This document shows positions 10,178-17,824 of a stretch of 64,000 nucleotides of DNA, in pieces (within the stretch, counting starts at the first letter, position 1; the number at the start of each line of letters is the position of its first letter). The stretch covers positions 186,001-250,000 of the forward strand of contig NZ_NWUO01000006.1 of the NCBI RefSeq assembly GCF_002895925.1. The letters run 5' to 3'. This DNA comes from Mixta theicola. GTDB lineage: Bacteria > Pseudomonadota > Gammaproteobacteria > Enterobacterales > Enterobacteriaceae. Below the pieces are notes generated by a model. That model was given only the letters and a program-made list of their open reading frames with translations, was not told the DNA's origin and did no database searches. The translations under genes were made by a program, and so were the position numbers.

Positions 10178-12256
10178 ATGGATTTAACTCAACTTGAGAA
10201 GGACGCCAGCGCGGCCGGGATTGCTGCCAGCTATATCAATGCCAAAGGAGAGCCGGAGGCCATCAGCGTGGAAACCCGGCAATGGCTGCTAAAAGCGATG
10301 GGATTTCCCCGCGCGGCCAGTAAGGCGCCGCTTCCGCCGGTAAAGGTGTTTAGCGGACGGCAGAAGCGCGTGATTGCGCCTGACGGCAGCGGTCAGTTTC
10401 ACTGGCAGCTACAGACCGAGCAGGGCAAAACGTATCAGGGCGAGGCGCAGGGCGGTGAAGCCTTTGCGCTGCCGCCGCGCCTGCCGCAGGGCTACCATCA
10501 GCTGACGCTGGCGCAGGGGAGAAAGCAGTGGGCCTGCCGGATAATTATCGCGCCGCAGCGCTGCTATGAACCGCAGCCTTTGCTGGCCGGCGAGAAGCTT
10601 TGGGGAGCCTGCGTGCAGCTCTATACGCTGCGCTCCGCCCGCAACTGGGGCATCGGTGATTTCGGCGACTTAAGCGAGATGCTGATGCAGATTGCCGATC
10701 GCGGCGGTGACTTTATCGGCCTTAATCCGATTCATTCGCTCTATCCCGCCAGCCCGGAAAGCGCCAGCCCTTACAGCCCTTCGTCACGTCGCTGGATGAA
10801 TATCATCTATATCGACGTGGAGCGCGTCCCCGATTTCCAGCATAGCGAGGCGGCGCAGCGCTGGTGGAAAAAGAAAGAGACGCAGCGCCGGGTGCAGGCG
10901 GCGCGCCAGACGGAGTGGGTGGACTATAGCGCGGTTAATCAGCTGAAAATCGACGGGCTGCGGCTGGCATGGGCGCAGTTCTCTACGCGTGATACGCAGG
11001 ATGAAACGCGGCGCCATTTTACCGCCTTTATCAGCGCAGGCGGTGAAAACCTCTACAGCCAGGCGGCGTACGATGCGCTGCATGGCGCCATGCTGCGGGA
11101 GGACGGACAGCGTTGGGGCTGGCCGGTTTGGCCACAAGCGTATCGTCAGGCGCAGAACGAGGCGGTACAGCAGTTCTGCCGCGAAAATGAGGAGGAGGTT
11201 CATTTCTGGCTGTGGCTGCAATGGCTGGCTAACCGCCAGTTTGACGAGTGCTGGCAGGTTTGTCAGCAGCGCGGGATGTCGGTTGGTCTGTACCGGGATT
11301 TAGCGGTTGGCGTGGCGGAAGGCGGAGCGGAAACCTGGCGCGATCCCGATCTTTACTGCCTGACGGCCTCGGTTGGCGCGCCGCCGGATATTCTTGGGCC
11401 GCTGGGCCAGAACTGGGGCCTGCCGCCGATGGATCCGCATGTTATGACGGCGCGGGCATATCAGCCGTTTATTGAGATGCTGCGCGCTAATATGGCCAGC
11501 TGCGGCGCGTTGCGCATCGATCATGTGATGTCGATGCTGCGCCTGTGGTGGATCCCTTATGGGATGACGGCAAATCACGGCACTTATATCTCTTATCCGG
11601 TTGACGATCTGCTGGCGATCCTGGCGCTGGAAAGCCAGCGCAATCGTTGTATGGTGATCGGCGAAGATCTGGGAACGGTGCCGCAGGAGATCGTTGGCAA
11701 GCTGCGCCGCAGCGGCATCTATTCGTGGAAAGTGCTCTATTTTGAGCAGGAGAGTGCCGATCGTTATCGTGCGCCGCAGCAGTGGCCGCGCCAGTCGATG
11801 GCCAGCGCCGCGACGCACGATTTGCCGACGCTGCGCGGTTTCTGGAGCGCGGACGATCTGACGCTGGGCGAGAAGCTGGGACTTTATCCGGACAAAGCGG
11901 TGCTGAAAGGGCTGTATGAGAACCGCGAACGGCAGAAGCAGGCTCTGCTGAACGCGCTGCATGAGCAGGGTTGCGTACCGAAAACGCTGGGCAAGCGGGC
12001 GGCGAAGCTGCCGGTATCGACGGAGCTGAGCCGCGGGATGCAGCGCTATATCGCCGCCAGCGCCAGCGCGCTGTTGGGCCTGCAGCCGGAGGACTGGCTT
12101 GATATGGAGCAGCCGGTGAACGTGCCGGGCACGGTAGATCAATATCCTAACTGGCGGCGCAAGCTCAGCCGCACGCTGGAGGAGATGTTCAGCGATGAAC
12201 GGATCAACCGGCTGATTAAGGATCTGGATAAACGACGTAAAGCCGAAGGCAGTTAA
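10178..12256 (+). CDS. malQ: 4-alpha-glucanotransferase (amylomaltase) MalQ
   Basis: A 692-residue GH77 disproportionating enzyme (E. coli 694) that transfers maltosyl and longer units between maltodextrins, supplying MalP with substrate. Catalytic residues at the E. coli positions are visible: nucleophile Asp448 in GALRIDHVMSM and acid/base Glu496 in VIGEDLGTVP, with the third carboxylate in ATHDLPTLRG. The ATG at 10178 follows AGGAAGCGTT. It is the second gene of malPQ. Downstream, no strong rho-independent terminator is seen, only short hairpins (for example 12302-12316). Confidence 0.97.
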   Translation: MDLTQLEKDASAAGIAASYINAKGEPEAISVETRQWLLKAMGFPRAASKAPLPPVKVFSGRQKRVIAPDGSGQFHWQLQTEQGKTYQGEAQGGEAFALPPRLPQGYHQLTLAQGRKQWACRIIIAPQRCYEPQPLLAGEKLWGACVQLYTLRSARNWGIGDFGDLSEMLMQIADRGGDFIGLNPIHSLYPASPESASPYSPSSRRWMNIIYIDVERVPDFQHSEAAQRWWKKKETQRRVQAARQTEWVDYSAVNQLKIDGLRLAWAQFSTRDTQDETRRHFTAFISAGGENLYSQAAYDALHGAMLREDGQRWGWPVWPQAYRQAQNEAVQQFCRENEEEVHFWLWLQWLANRQFDECWQVCQQRGMSVGLYRDLAVGVAEGGAETWRDPDLYCLTASVGAPPDILGPLGQNWGLPPMDPHVMTARAYQPFIEMLRANMASCGALRIDHVMSMLRLWWIPYGMTANHGTYISYPVDDLLAILALESQRNRCMVIGEDLGTVPQEIVGKLRRSGIYSWKVLYFEQESADRYRAPQQWPRQSMASAATHDLPTLRGFWSADDLTLGEKLGLYPDKAVLKGLYENRERQKQALLNALHEQGCVPKTLGKRAAKLPVSTELSRGMQRYIAASASALLGLQPEDWLDMEQPVNVPGTVDQYPNWRRKLSRTLEEMFSDERINRLIKDLDKRRKAEGS

Positions 12257-12301
12257 CCCTCAAGCCCGGCCGGTCAGGTAAAGACGGGTCGGGTACGTTT
12301 T

Positions 12302-12316
12302 TCGGGCGCAGCCCGA
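12302..12316. repeat. Short hairpin after malQ
   Basis: TCGGGC-GCA-GCCCGA is a 6-bp stem with a 3-nt loop just after a run of five T. It lies 46 bp past the malQ stop, beside GTCGGGTACG (12288-12297), which also occurs in the inverted repeat at 705-729. No T-run follows the stem, so its role as a terminator is doubtful. Confidence 0.3.
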
Positions 12317-12377
12317 GCACAGTATGATTATCATGCCATTAAAGCGTTATGAGTCCGGGGTGAAAGCCCCGCTGCCA

Positions 12378-12845
12378 TCAGTGGAATGTTTCTTTTTTTA
12401 ATTCAGTAATACGGCCATCGGCATAGCGAATATAGGCTGAATTACCAAAGGCGAATCGGGTATTACCCTCACGGTTGCGGCCAACCGTTAACAGTATCTC
12501 TTTGTCGATGCAGTTTTCAGGGGAAGGCATATCATCAAAACAGAGCATATCGTTCGCATCCTCTTTCCGGTAGCCAGTGCCAAAAGCAAAAACGGTAAAG
12601 TTAGTTGGCCCGCCTGCGTCGCCAGAGGGAATATGATATTTTTTCAGGATAGCGCTCTGGTTTTCCAGCCACCAGTTAATCGCAGATGAGGCGGTAATAG
12701 GTAAATGATCGACTAATACTTCAGCACTGTACCGGTCATGATGCGCGCTAATAATGTTAACGTGCCGGTTATCCAGGTAAAGATAAATACCCATAGCCGC
12801 AATCGTGATGAAAATAAGAAAGTGAAATGATTTTTTCCTGCTCAT
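12378..12845 (-). CDS. DUF943 family membrane-anchored protein
   Basis: A 155-residue protein with one N-terminal membrane segment (about residues 8-26) and the rest probably periplasmic. The conserved pattern of the enterobacterial DUF943 family can be seen: LVDHLPIT, INWWLENQ, ILKKYHIPSGD, FGTGYRKEDANDMLCFDD and the two cysteines in CFDD and ENCIDKE. The function of DUF943 proteins is unknown. The gene stands alone between malQ and nfuA, where E. coli has gntT, and is richer in A+T than its neighbours, suggesting acquired DNA. The start at 12845 is the only good one and includes the membrane anchor. Confidence 0.75.
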   Translation of the reverse strand: MSRKKSFHFLIFITIAAMGIYLYLDNRHVNIISAHHDRYSAEVLVDHLPITASSAINWWLENQSAILKKYHIPSGDAGGPTNFTVFAFGTGYRKEDANDMLCFDDMPSPENCIDKEILLTVGRNREGNTRFAFGNSAYIRYADGRITELKKETFH

Positions 12846-13397
12846 GGGCGCTTTCCCTCGATAGATATTGTCGCTTCCATATTGGTTAAGAAGGGGCGGA
12901 ACCCGAATTGCTCAAAACGCTGTAGAATAAACCATATCCTGAAAAACTGGAATTGCTTAAATTTAACCTTTTGAATATCGTCAACGTCCAGGCCGAAATG
13001 ATCCTGCCCGGTATATTTTGATTAACATGTAATAACGTCACGCTGGTATTTCAACGTAACGTTTCTCGTTAATTAATCAGGGTGTTCTTAAGCGCAGGTA
13101 CGCTTTGCAATAAATAGCATTGAGAAAGTCTGCTGGCTAATAATATCAATCGAAAAAGATGAGGGCGGGGAATATAAAAGCAATAAAAAACCTGCTAAAT
13201 AAAACAGAAATAAATAGCGTGGCTGGCACTCAGAGCAAGCCGGATGTCAGACTAGCGTTTTGTTATTATATGCTTTACGCAATAATTTTTATGTGCCAAA
13301 TGAAAGGCGACCTGGGCGTCGCCTTTTATTTTTTTGCGCATCTCTGGCTCACCAGAAACATGCTCGTTTATCGTCGGCGGTGCCGCCGGGCCTACGC
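12846..13397. other. Non-coding gap where gntT lies in E. coli
   Basis: These 552 bp between DUF943 and nfuA are AT-rich and hold no convincing gene. An 80-codon plus-strand frame (13159-13401) has no usual composition or ribosome site and runs through the terminator at 13303. The terminator would end a plus-strand transcript, but no plus-strand gene precedes it within 1 kb, so a small RNA or a vanished gene is possible. Confidence 0.5.
13303..13334 (+). terminator. Rho-independent terminator, plus strand
   Basis: The arms AAAGGCGAC (13303-13311) and GTCGCCTTT (13318-13326) form a perfect 9-bp stem with a 6-nt loop, followed by TATTTTTTT. The orientation is plus, while the nearest genes on both sides are on the minus strand. 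The same arms recur at 32117-32138. Confidence 0.8.
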
Positions 13398-13973
13398 TTA
13401 ATAGTAAGAGTGTTCGCCGCGCTGATGTTCAGTCAGATCGCGTACGCCTTTCAGCTCAGGGAAAGCGACCAGCAGCTCTTTTTCAATCCCTTCTTTCAGC
13501 GTCACATCGACCATAGAACAGCCGTTACAGCCGCCGCCAAACTGCAGAATGGCATAACCTTCATCGGTGATTTCCATCAGCGTTACGCGGCCGCCGTGAC
13601 TGGCCAACTGCGGGTTAATCTGCGCCTGCAGCAGATATTCAACACGCTCCAGCAGCGGCGCGTCATCAGCAACCTTACGCATTTTGGCGTTCGGTGCTTT
13701 CAGCGTCAGCTGAGAACCGAGATTATCAGTAACAAAATCGATCTCGGCATCTTCCAGATAGGGCACGCTCAGCTCATCCACATAGGCGGAAAGCTTTTCA
13801 AACTTCAGTTCGGTATCGCTCAGCTCTACCGCATCCGGCGGACAATATGACACGCCACATTCAGCCGTTGGGGTGCCCGGATTAATCACGAACACGCGGA
13901 TTTGGGTGCCTTCTTCCTGATTTGAAAGCAGTTTTGCAAAATGGTCCTGGGCGGCATCGGTAATTCGGATCAT
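13398..13973 (-). CDS. nfuA: Fe/S biogenesis protein NfuA
   Basis: A 191-residue carrier that receives a [4Fe-4S] cluster and hands it to target apoproteins such as lipoyl synthase and aconitase, mainly under oxidative stress or iron limitation. The N-terminal degenerate A-type domain (about 1-95) is followed by the Nfu domain with the cluster-binding pair Cys149-x-x-Cys152 (GGGCNGCSM), the same numbers as in E. coli. It lies 58 bp downstream of gntX on the same strand, matching the E. coli gntX-nfuA pair. The start at 13973 ([12 protein letters not shown]) agrees with E. coli. Confidence 0.97.
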   Translation of the reverse strand: MIRITDAAQDHFAKLLSNQEEGTQIRVFVINPGTPTAECGVSYCPPDAVELSDTELKFEKLSAYVDELSVPYLEDAEIDFVTDNLGSQLTLKAPNAKMRKVADDAPLLERVEYLLQAQINPQLASHGGRVTLMEITDEGYAILQFGGGCNGCSMVDVTLKEGIEKELLVAFPELKGVRDLTEHQRGEHSYY

Positions 13974-14031
13974 GGCAGTTGCTCAATAGTTGACTAATTT
14001 AGTTGGTTATAATACGCCCATCGCCGACGCT

Positions 14032-14715
14032 CTACAAGGTACGGCAAAGGCACCAAATCTGGACGCTGGCCGCTCCGGCACGCATAAGCAGCCGGCTGAT
14101 TTCCGCTGCTGTGCTGCCGGTGGTAACCACATCATCAATCAGAGCGATATGGCGATCCTGAACGGTGATTTCAAGCCGGAAAGCGCCGCGCAGGTTGTTC
14201 TTACGCGCGCGCGCCCCAAGCTGATGCTGAATAAGGGCCGTGCGGCGGCGCGTTACGCCCTGTGGGTAATAAGCGCAGTTTAGCCAGCGTGCCAGCGGCT
14301 GTGCCAGCAGGTCAGCCTGATTAAAACCGCGTCGCCAGGCCCGCTGATGATGCAGCGGTACGGCCAGCAGTAAATCGGGACGAGGCAGGCCGCGCTGACG
14401 CCTGGCCGTTAACCAGCTTAGCAAAATCAGCCGCGCCAGCATCACCGAGAGTGCGGTCACCCCGGAGAATTTATAGCGCGAAATCAGCAGACTTAGCGGC
14501 GGACGGTAGTCGCTTACTGCGATCAGCTGTCGCCAGGGCGGCGGGCGACGCAGGCAGCGTCCGCAGATAACAAGCGCATCACCGGCAGGCAGCCCGCAGC
14601 GCGGACAGCAAAGCGGCAACGGCGGCAGGGCGCGCAAACAGTAGCTGCATAATCCCTGTATCGGCAGCGCCAGCGGCGTCTGGCATAGCCAACAGCCTCC
14701 CTGCATTGGTAGCAT
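14032..14715 (-). CDS. gntX: ComF/GntX family phosphoribosyltransferase-like protein
   Basis: A 227-residue protein with N-terminal zinc-ribbon-like cysteines (CWLC, CSYC, CPRC, CGRC within the first 55 residues) and a C-terminal phosphoribosyltransferase fold carrying the PRPP loop IDDVVTTGST. E. coli GntX is needed for use of extracellular DNA as nutrient, and ComF homologues act in DNA uptake in naturally competent bacteria. In this window the hofMNOPQ operon, implicated in the same trait, is also intact. It is divergent from bioH across 39 bp. The biochemical activity is unproven. Confidence 0.93.
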   Translation of the reverse strand: MLPMQGGCWLCQTPLALPIQGLCSYCLRALPPLPLCCPRCGLPAGDALVICGRCLRRPPPWRQLIAVSDYRPPLSLLISRYKFSGVTALSVMLARLILLSWLTARRQRGLPRPDLLLAVPLHHQRAWRRGFNQADLLAQPLARWLNCAYYPQGVTRRRTALIQHQLGARARKNNLRGAFRLEITVQDRHIALIDDVVTTGSTAAEISRLLMRAGAASVQIWCLCRTL

Positions 14716-14754
14716 AGCGATCTCCTTAATTTAGCGACGATGAGACAATAACTG

Positions 14755-15528
14755 ATGGCGCAGCTTTACTGGCACACAACCGGCACCGGCAATCGCGATC
14801 TTGTGCTGCTACACGGATGGGGACTGAACGCGGAAGTATGGCGTTGCATCGAGGAGCCGCTCAGCGCACATTTTCGGCTGCATTTCGTTGACCTGGCGGG
14901 CTTTGGTCGCAGCCAGGGATTTGGTGCATTAACGCTGGATGAAATGAGTGAAGCTTTGATGCCTCATCTGCCCGAAAAGGCGATCTATCTGGGTTGGTCG
15001 TTGGGCGGTCTGGTTGCCAGCCGTTTGGCGCTGCGCTATCCGCAGCAGGTTATCGGCCTGATTACCGTGGCTTCTTCGCCCCGCTTTACCGCCGCGAATG
15101 AGGATTGGCCAGGGATTAAGCCAGAGACGCTGACCGGCTTTCAGCAGCAGCTTAGTCAGGATTATCAGCGCACCGTTGAGCGCTTTTTAGCGCTGCAAAC
15201 GCTGGGTACGCCAAGCGCCAGGCAGGATGCCCGCGCGTTAAAAGAGGTGGTGCTGTCGCAGCCGATACCACCGGTTGAAGTGTTGACGGGCGGGCTGGAA
15301 ATCTTACGGAGCGTTGATTTACGCGATGAAATGGACGCGCTTCAGGTTCCGCTGCTGCGTATTTATGGCTATCTGGATGGGCTGGTGCCGCGTAAAGTCG
15401 CCATGCTATTGGATCAGCGCTGGCCCAACAGCTCTTCTCTCATCATGGAGAAAGCCGCTCATGCGCCGTTTATTTCCCATCCGCAGGAATTTTGCGCGGC
15501 GGTAAGGCAATTCAGCCAGTCTGTTTAA
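14755..15528 (+). CDS. bioH: Pimeloyl-ACP methyl ester carboxylesterase BioH
   Basis: A 257-residue alpha/beta hydrolase that removes the methyl group from pimeloyl-ACP methyl ester, ending pimelate synthesis for biotin. The nucleophile Ser82 lies in GWSLGG. The Asp in YGYLDGLVP (208) and the His in [11 protein letters not shown] (236) complete the triad, one residue off E. coli numbering. The oxyanion motif LLHGWG is near the N-terminus. The ATG at 14755 overlaps no neighbour. It is a single gene divergent from gntX, in the conserved E. coli position. Confidence 0.96.
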   Translation: MAQLYWHTTGTGNRDLVLLHGWGLNAEVWRCIEEPLSAHFRLHFVDLAGFGRSQGFGALTLDEMSEALMPHLPEKAIYLGWSLGGLVASRLALRYPQQVIGLITVASSPRFTAANEDWPGIKPETLTGFQQQLSQDYQRTVERFLALQTLGTPSARQDARALKEVVLSQPIPPVEVLTGGLEILRSVDLRDEMDALQVPLLRIYGYLDGLVPRKVAMLLDQRWPNSSSLIMEKAAHAPFISHPQEFCAAVRQFSQSV

Positions 15529-15702
15529 GAAACTTTATCTCTTTAGCTGGAAAAATATCACCGGGCGTTAATAATTGTAGCTGAGCAAGGCCGCCGATCA
15601 TGACTGTAAAAGTCTGCCAGGGAGCAGGGCGCTGTCATCCCTATCTCATTGTATTCACTTGGCGGTCTGATTTTCCCGGTTAAATTATGACGAAGGTGAA
15701 CT

Positions 15703-15972
15703 ATGAATATCATTAAAACTGTTGCTGTAACTTGCCTGCTGGGCGGCCTCTCATTCTCTGCGCTGGCGGCAAAGGAAGTGACCAAAGAAGATGTGCAGAA
15801 AATGAATCTGCAGAAAATCGGCACGGTGAATACCACGGCGGAAACCACCTCGCCGATGGATGCCAAACGTGAGCTGTCAAAAATGGCGGATGAGAAGGGC
15901 GGTAAATATTTTCTGGTAGTCGCCGGACGTGAGCATGGTCGTTTCAGCGCCACGGCTGACGTCTATAAGTAA
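15703..15972 (+). CDS. YhcN/BhsA/McbA family periplasmic protein (DUF1471)
   Basis: An 89-residue small secreted protein with a typical signal peptide (about 1-22, cleaved after ALA) and a DUF1471 domain of about 60 residues. The C-terminal part KGGKYFLVVAGREHGRFSATADVYK shows the family pattern. E. coli has many paralogues (YhcN, BhsA, McbA and others) tied to stress responses, biofilm and copper or acid tolerance; which one this equals cannot be told. A GAAGGTGAAC site precedes the ATG. It is a single gene followed by a convergent sugar phosphorylase. Confidence 0.8.
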   Translation: MNIIKTVAVTCLLGGLSFSALAAKEVTKEDVQKMNLQKIGTVNTTAETTSPMDAKRELSKMADEKGGKYFLVVAGREHGRFSATADVYK

Positions 15973-16002
15973 TGCCTCAGCAGGCATACCTGTTATGCCT
16001 GC

Positions 16003-17688
16003 TTATCCTTTTAGCCACAGATAATGCCACGGCGGCAGAGTTACCGGCTGTGAGCCATCAATCAGCTTCTGTTCAATAATATCGTGATATTTCTTCGCTT
16101 CCGGCAGCGTGGCATTTACGCTTTCCCCACTCAGGTTAAATACGCACAGCAGGCCATTATCTTCCACCGATGAATAGCGGCGTATCAGCAGTAGCCTGTT
16201 TTCACTGTCGAAGATTTCCATCGGATTATCGGGATGAAACGCTGGCTGACGTGTGCGTAGCTGAATCAGCGCGCTGAGCCGGTTAAAGGTTTGCTGACGC
16301 AGATAATCGCCGCCCGACAGCGCTTTTTCGATTGCCGAAAGCGCATATTTTTCCCGGTTAATGGCGCGGTTATGGCCCGCGACTTTGACGCCTTCCCGAT
16401 CGTTGCGCGAGCCAAGAATGCTCTGGATATAGATGGCGGGCACGCCGGGGAAAGCCAGCAGAATAGCGTGCGCCAGCATAAAGCGCCGGATGCGCGTATC
16501 ATCGTCATCGTTCTGTTTGTTCAACGCGTCCATATAGGTAACGTTGATTTCGTACGGGCTGGTGGTGCCATCCGGGTTATTTTTATAGGAGATCAGCGCG
16601 CCCTCCAGCGCCAAATCGCGCACCAGCGCAACAATCTCTACTTCCGGCAGGATGCCACGCGCCGGGTTAAGGCCAATCCCATCGTGTGACGCGAGGAAAT
16701 TAAAAAAGGTGGTGGTGGTGCGAGGATCGAGACCGGCAGCCCACTGGCGCAGCGCTCGCGCCGAGCCGTTATGGATGGCGTGCAGCACCAGCGGCGGTAG
16801 CGAGAATTGATAAACCATCTGCGCCTCATCCTGGCCGTTGCCAAAATAGCTGATGTTGTCCTGATGCGGCACGTTGGTTTCGGTAATGAGCACCGTGCCG
16901 GGCGCGACCACGTCGGCAATAGCGCGGAACAGTTTCACCAGCAGATGGGTGTTTTCCAGATGAATACAGCGCGTTCCGGGCGTTTTCCACATATAGCCCA
17001 CCGCATCCAGCCTGACGTAGTCGGCCCCTTTTTTCAGGTATTCCAGCAGCACGTCAACCATACGGATCAGCACTTCGGGGCTGGCAAAGTTCAGGTCTAT
17101 CTGATCGGCGCTAAAGGTGGTCCAGATATAGTGCGTTTTACCATCGGCGCGTTCGAAGGGCGTCAGCAGCGGTGAGGTGCGCGGGCGGGTCACGCTGCTT
17201 AAATCGGTGCCGGGCGGCATACTGATAAAAAAATCATCCCAGCCGGGATCGCAGGCCAGGTAGTGTTTAAACCAGGCGCTGTGCGAAGAAATATGATTGC
17301 AAACGAAGTCGAACATCAGGCGCGTATGGGTATGCAGCTCGGCAACGTTGCGCCATTCGCCGCATATCGGGTTGACCTGATGATAATCAATCACGGAAAA
17401 GCCGTCGTCAGATGACCACGGGAAAAAAGGCAGCAGGTGAACCAGATTAAAGGTGGACTGCAAATGCTGCTGATAAAAGCGTGAAAAGGTGGCGAGCGTG
17501 GGCGCTTCCGGTTCGCGAAACTGATCGGCATAGGCTATCAGCATCACATCTTTTTCATCCCAGTGCGGCTTGCGCGGTTTTTTTATCGCATCACGGGCGG
17601 CGCGAATGTGGGACAGCAGGCGCTCCCGCGCGGCCATCGGAAAGGTGTTTTGGTAGATCTTATCGATTAAGTTATTGATAATATCCAT
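16003..17688 (-). CDS. ycjM: GH13_18 sugar phosphorylase, YcjM-like (glucosylglycerate phosphorylase type)
   Basis: A 561-residue cytoplasmic enzyme of the sucrose-phosphorylase branch of GH13, clearly alike along its whole length to E. coli YcjM (559), which phosphorolyses glucosylglycerate to glucose-1-phosphate and glycerate. The nucleophile is Asp228 in VRLDAVGYMWK and the acid/base is Glu270 in LITETNVPHQDN. HLLPFFPWSSDDGFSVIDYH and FLASHDGIGLN are family blocks. In E. coli the gene sits in the large ycjM-W operon with transporter and dehydrogenases; here it stands alone with none of these. Substrate is thus inferred from similarity; sucrose-6-phosphate or another glucoside is possible. 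Confidence 0.85.
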   Translation of the reverse strand: MDIINNLIDKIYQNTFPMAARERLLSHIRAARDAIKKPRKPHWDEKDVMLIAYADQFREPEAPTLATFSRFYQQHLQSTFNLVHLLPFFPWSSDDGFSVIDYHQVNPICGEWRNVAELHTHTRLMFDFVCNHISSHSAWFKHYLACDPGWDDFFISMPPGTDLSSVTRPRTSPLLTPFERADGKTHYIWTTFSADQIDLNFASPEVLIRMVDVLLEYLKKGADYVRLDAVGYMWKTPGTRCIHLENTHLLVKLFRAIADVVAPGTVLITETNVPHQDNISYFGNGQDEAQMVYQFSLPPLVLHAIHNGSARALRQWAAGLDPRTTTTFFNFLASHDGIGLNPARGILPEVEIVALVRDLALEGALISYKNNPDGTTSPYEINVTYMDALNKQNDDDDTRIRRFMLAHAILLAFPGVPAIYIQSILGSRNDREGVKVAGHNRAINREKYALSAIEKALSGGDYLRQQTFNRLSALIQLRTRQPAFHPDNPMEIFDSENRLLLIRRYSSVEDNGLLCVFNLSGESVNATLPEAKKYHDIIEQKLIDGSQPVTLPPWHYLWLKG

Positions 17689-17824
17689 GTTTATCCGGCG
17701 GGCTGCAGCATTAGGTTCGCAAGGGCGTTAGTTTTTACTGTAGACCGCCGGGCTAAAATCGCAACCGCTACAGCGGCTCCCTTTGTCGGGATGGGGCCGC
17801 CGGGCAAAATCGTCGCGCTGCTGG

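Noticed and set aside
12351-12376. Cobalamin-riboswitch-like CCGGGG...GCCCCGCTGCC stretch
   Set aside because: Only short pieces look similar, no downstream gene is in the right direction, and the 5-bp stem is within chance.
13159-13401. 80-codon ORF before nfuA
   Set aside because: Runs through a strong terminator hairpin and has no ribosome site; composition is not protein-like.
15558-15953. 131-codon ORF antisense to the YhcN-like gene
   Set aside because: The plus-strand gene has a signal peptide, family motif and ribosome site; the antisense frame has none.
17689-17824. feoC remnant after feoB
   Set aside because: Translations in all three frames of the coding strand lack the winged-helix start and the cysteine pattern of FeoC.
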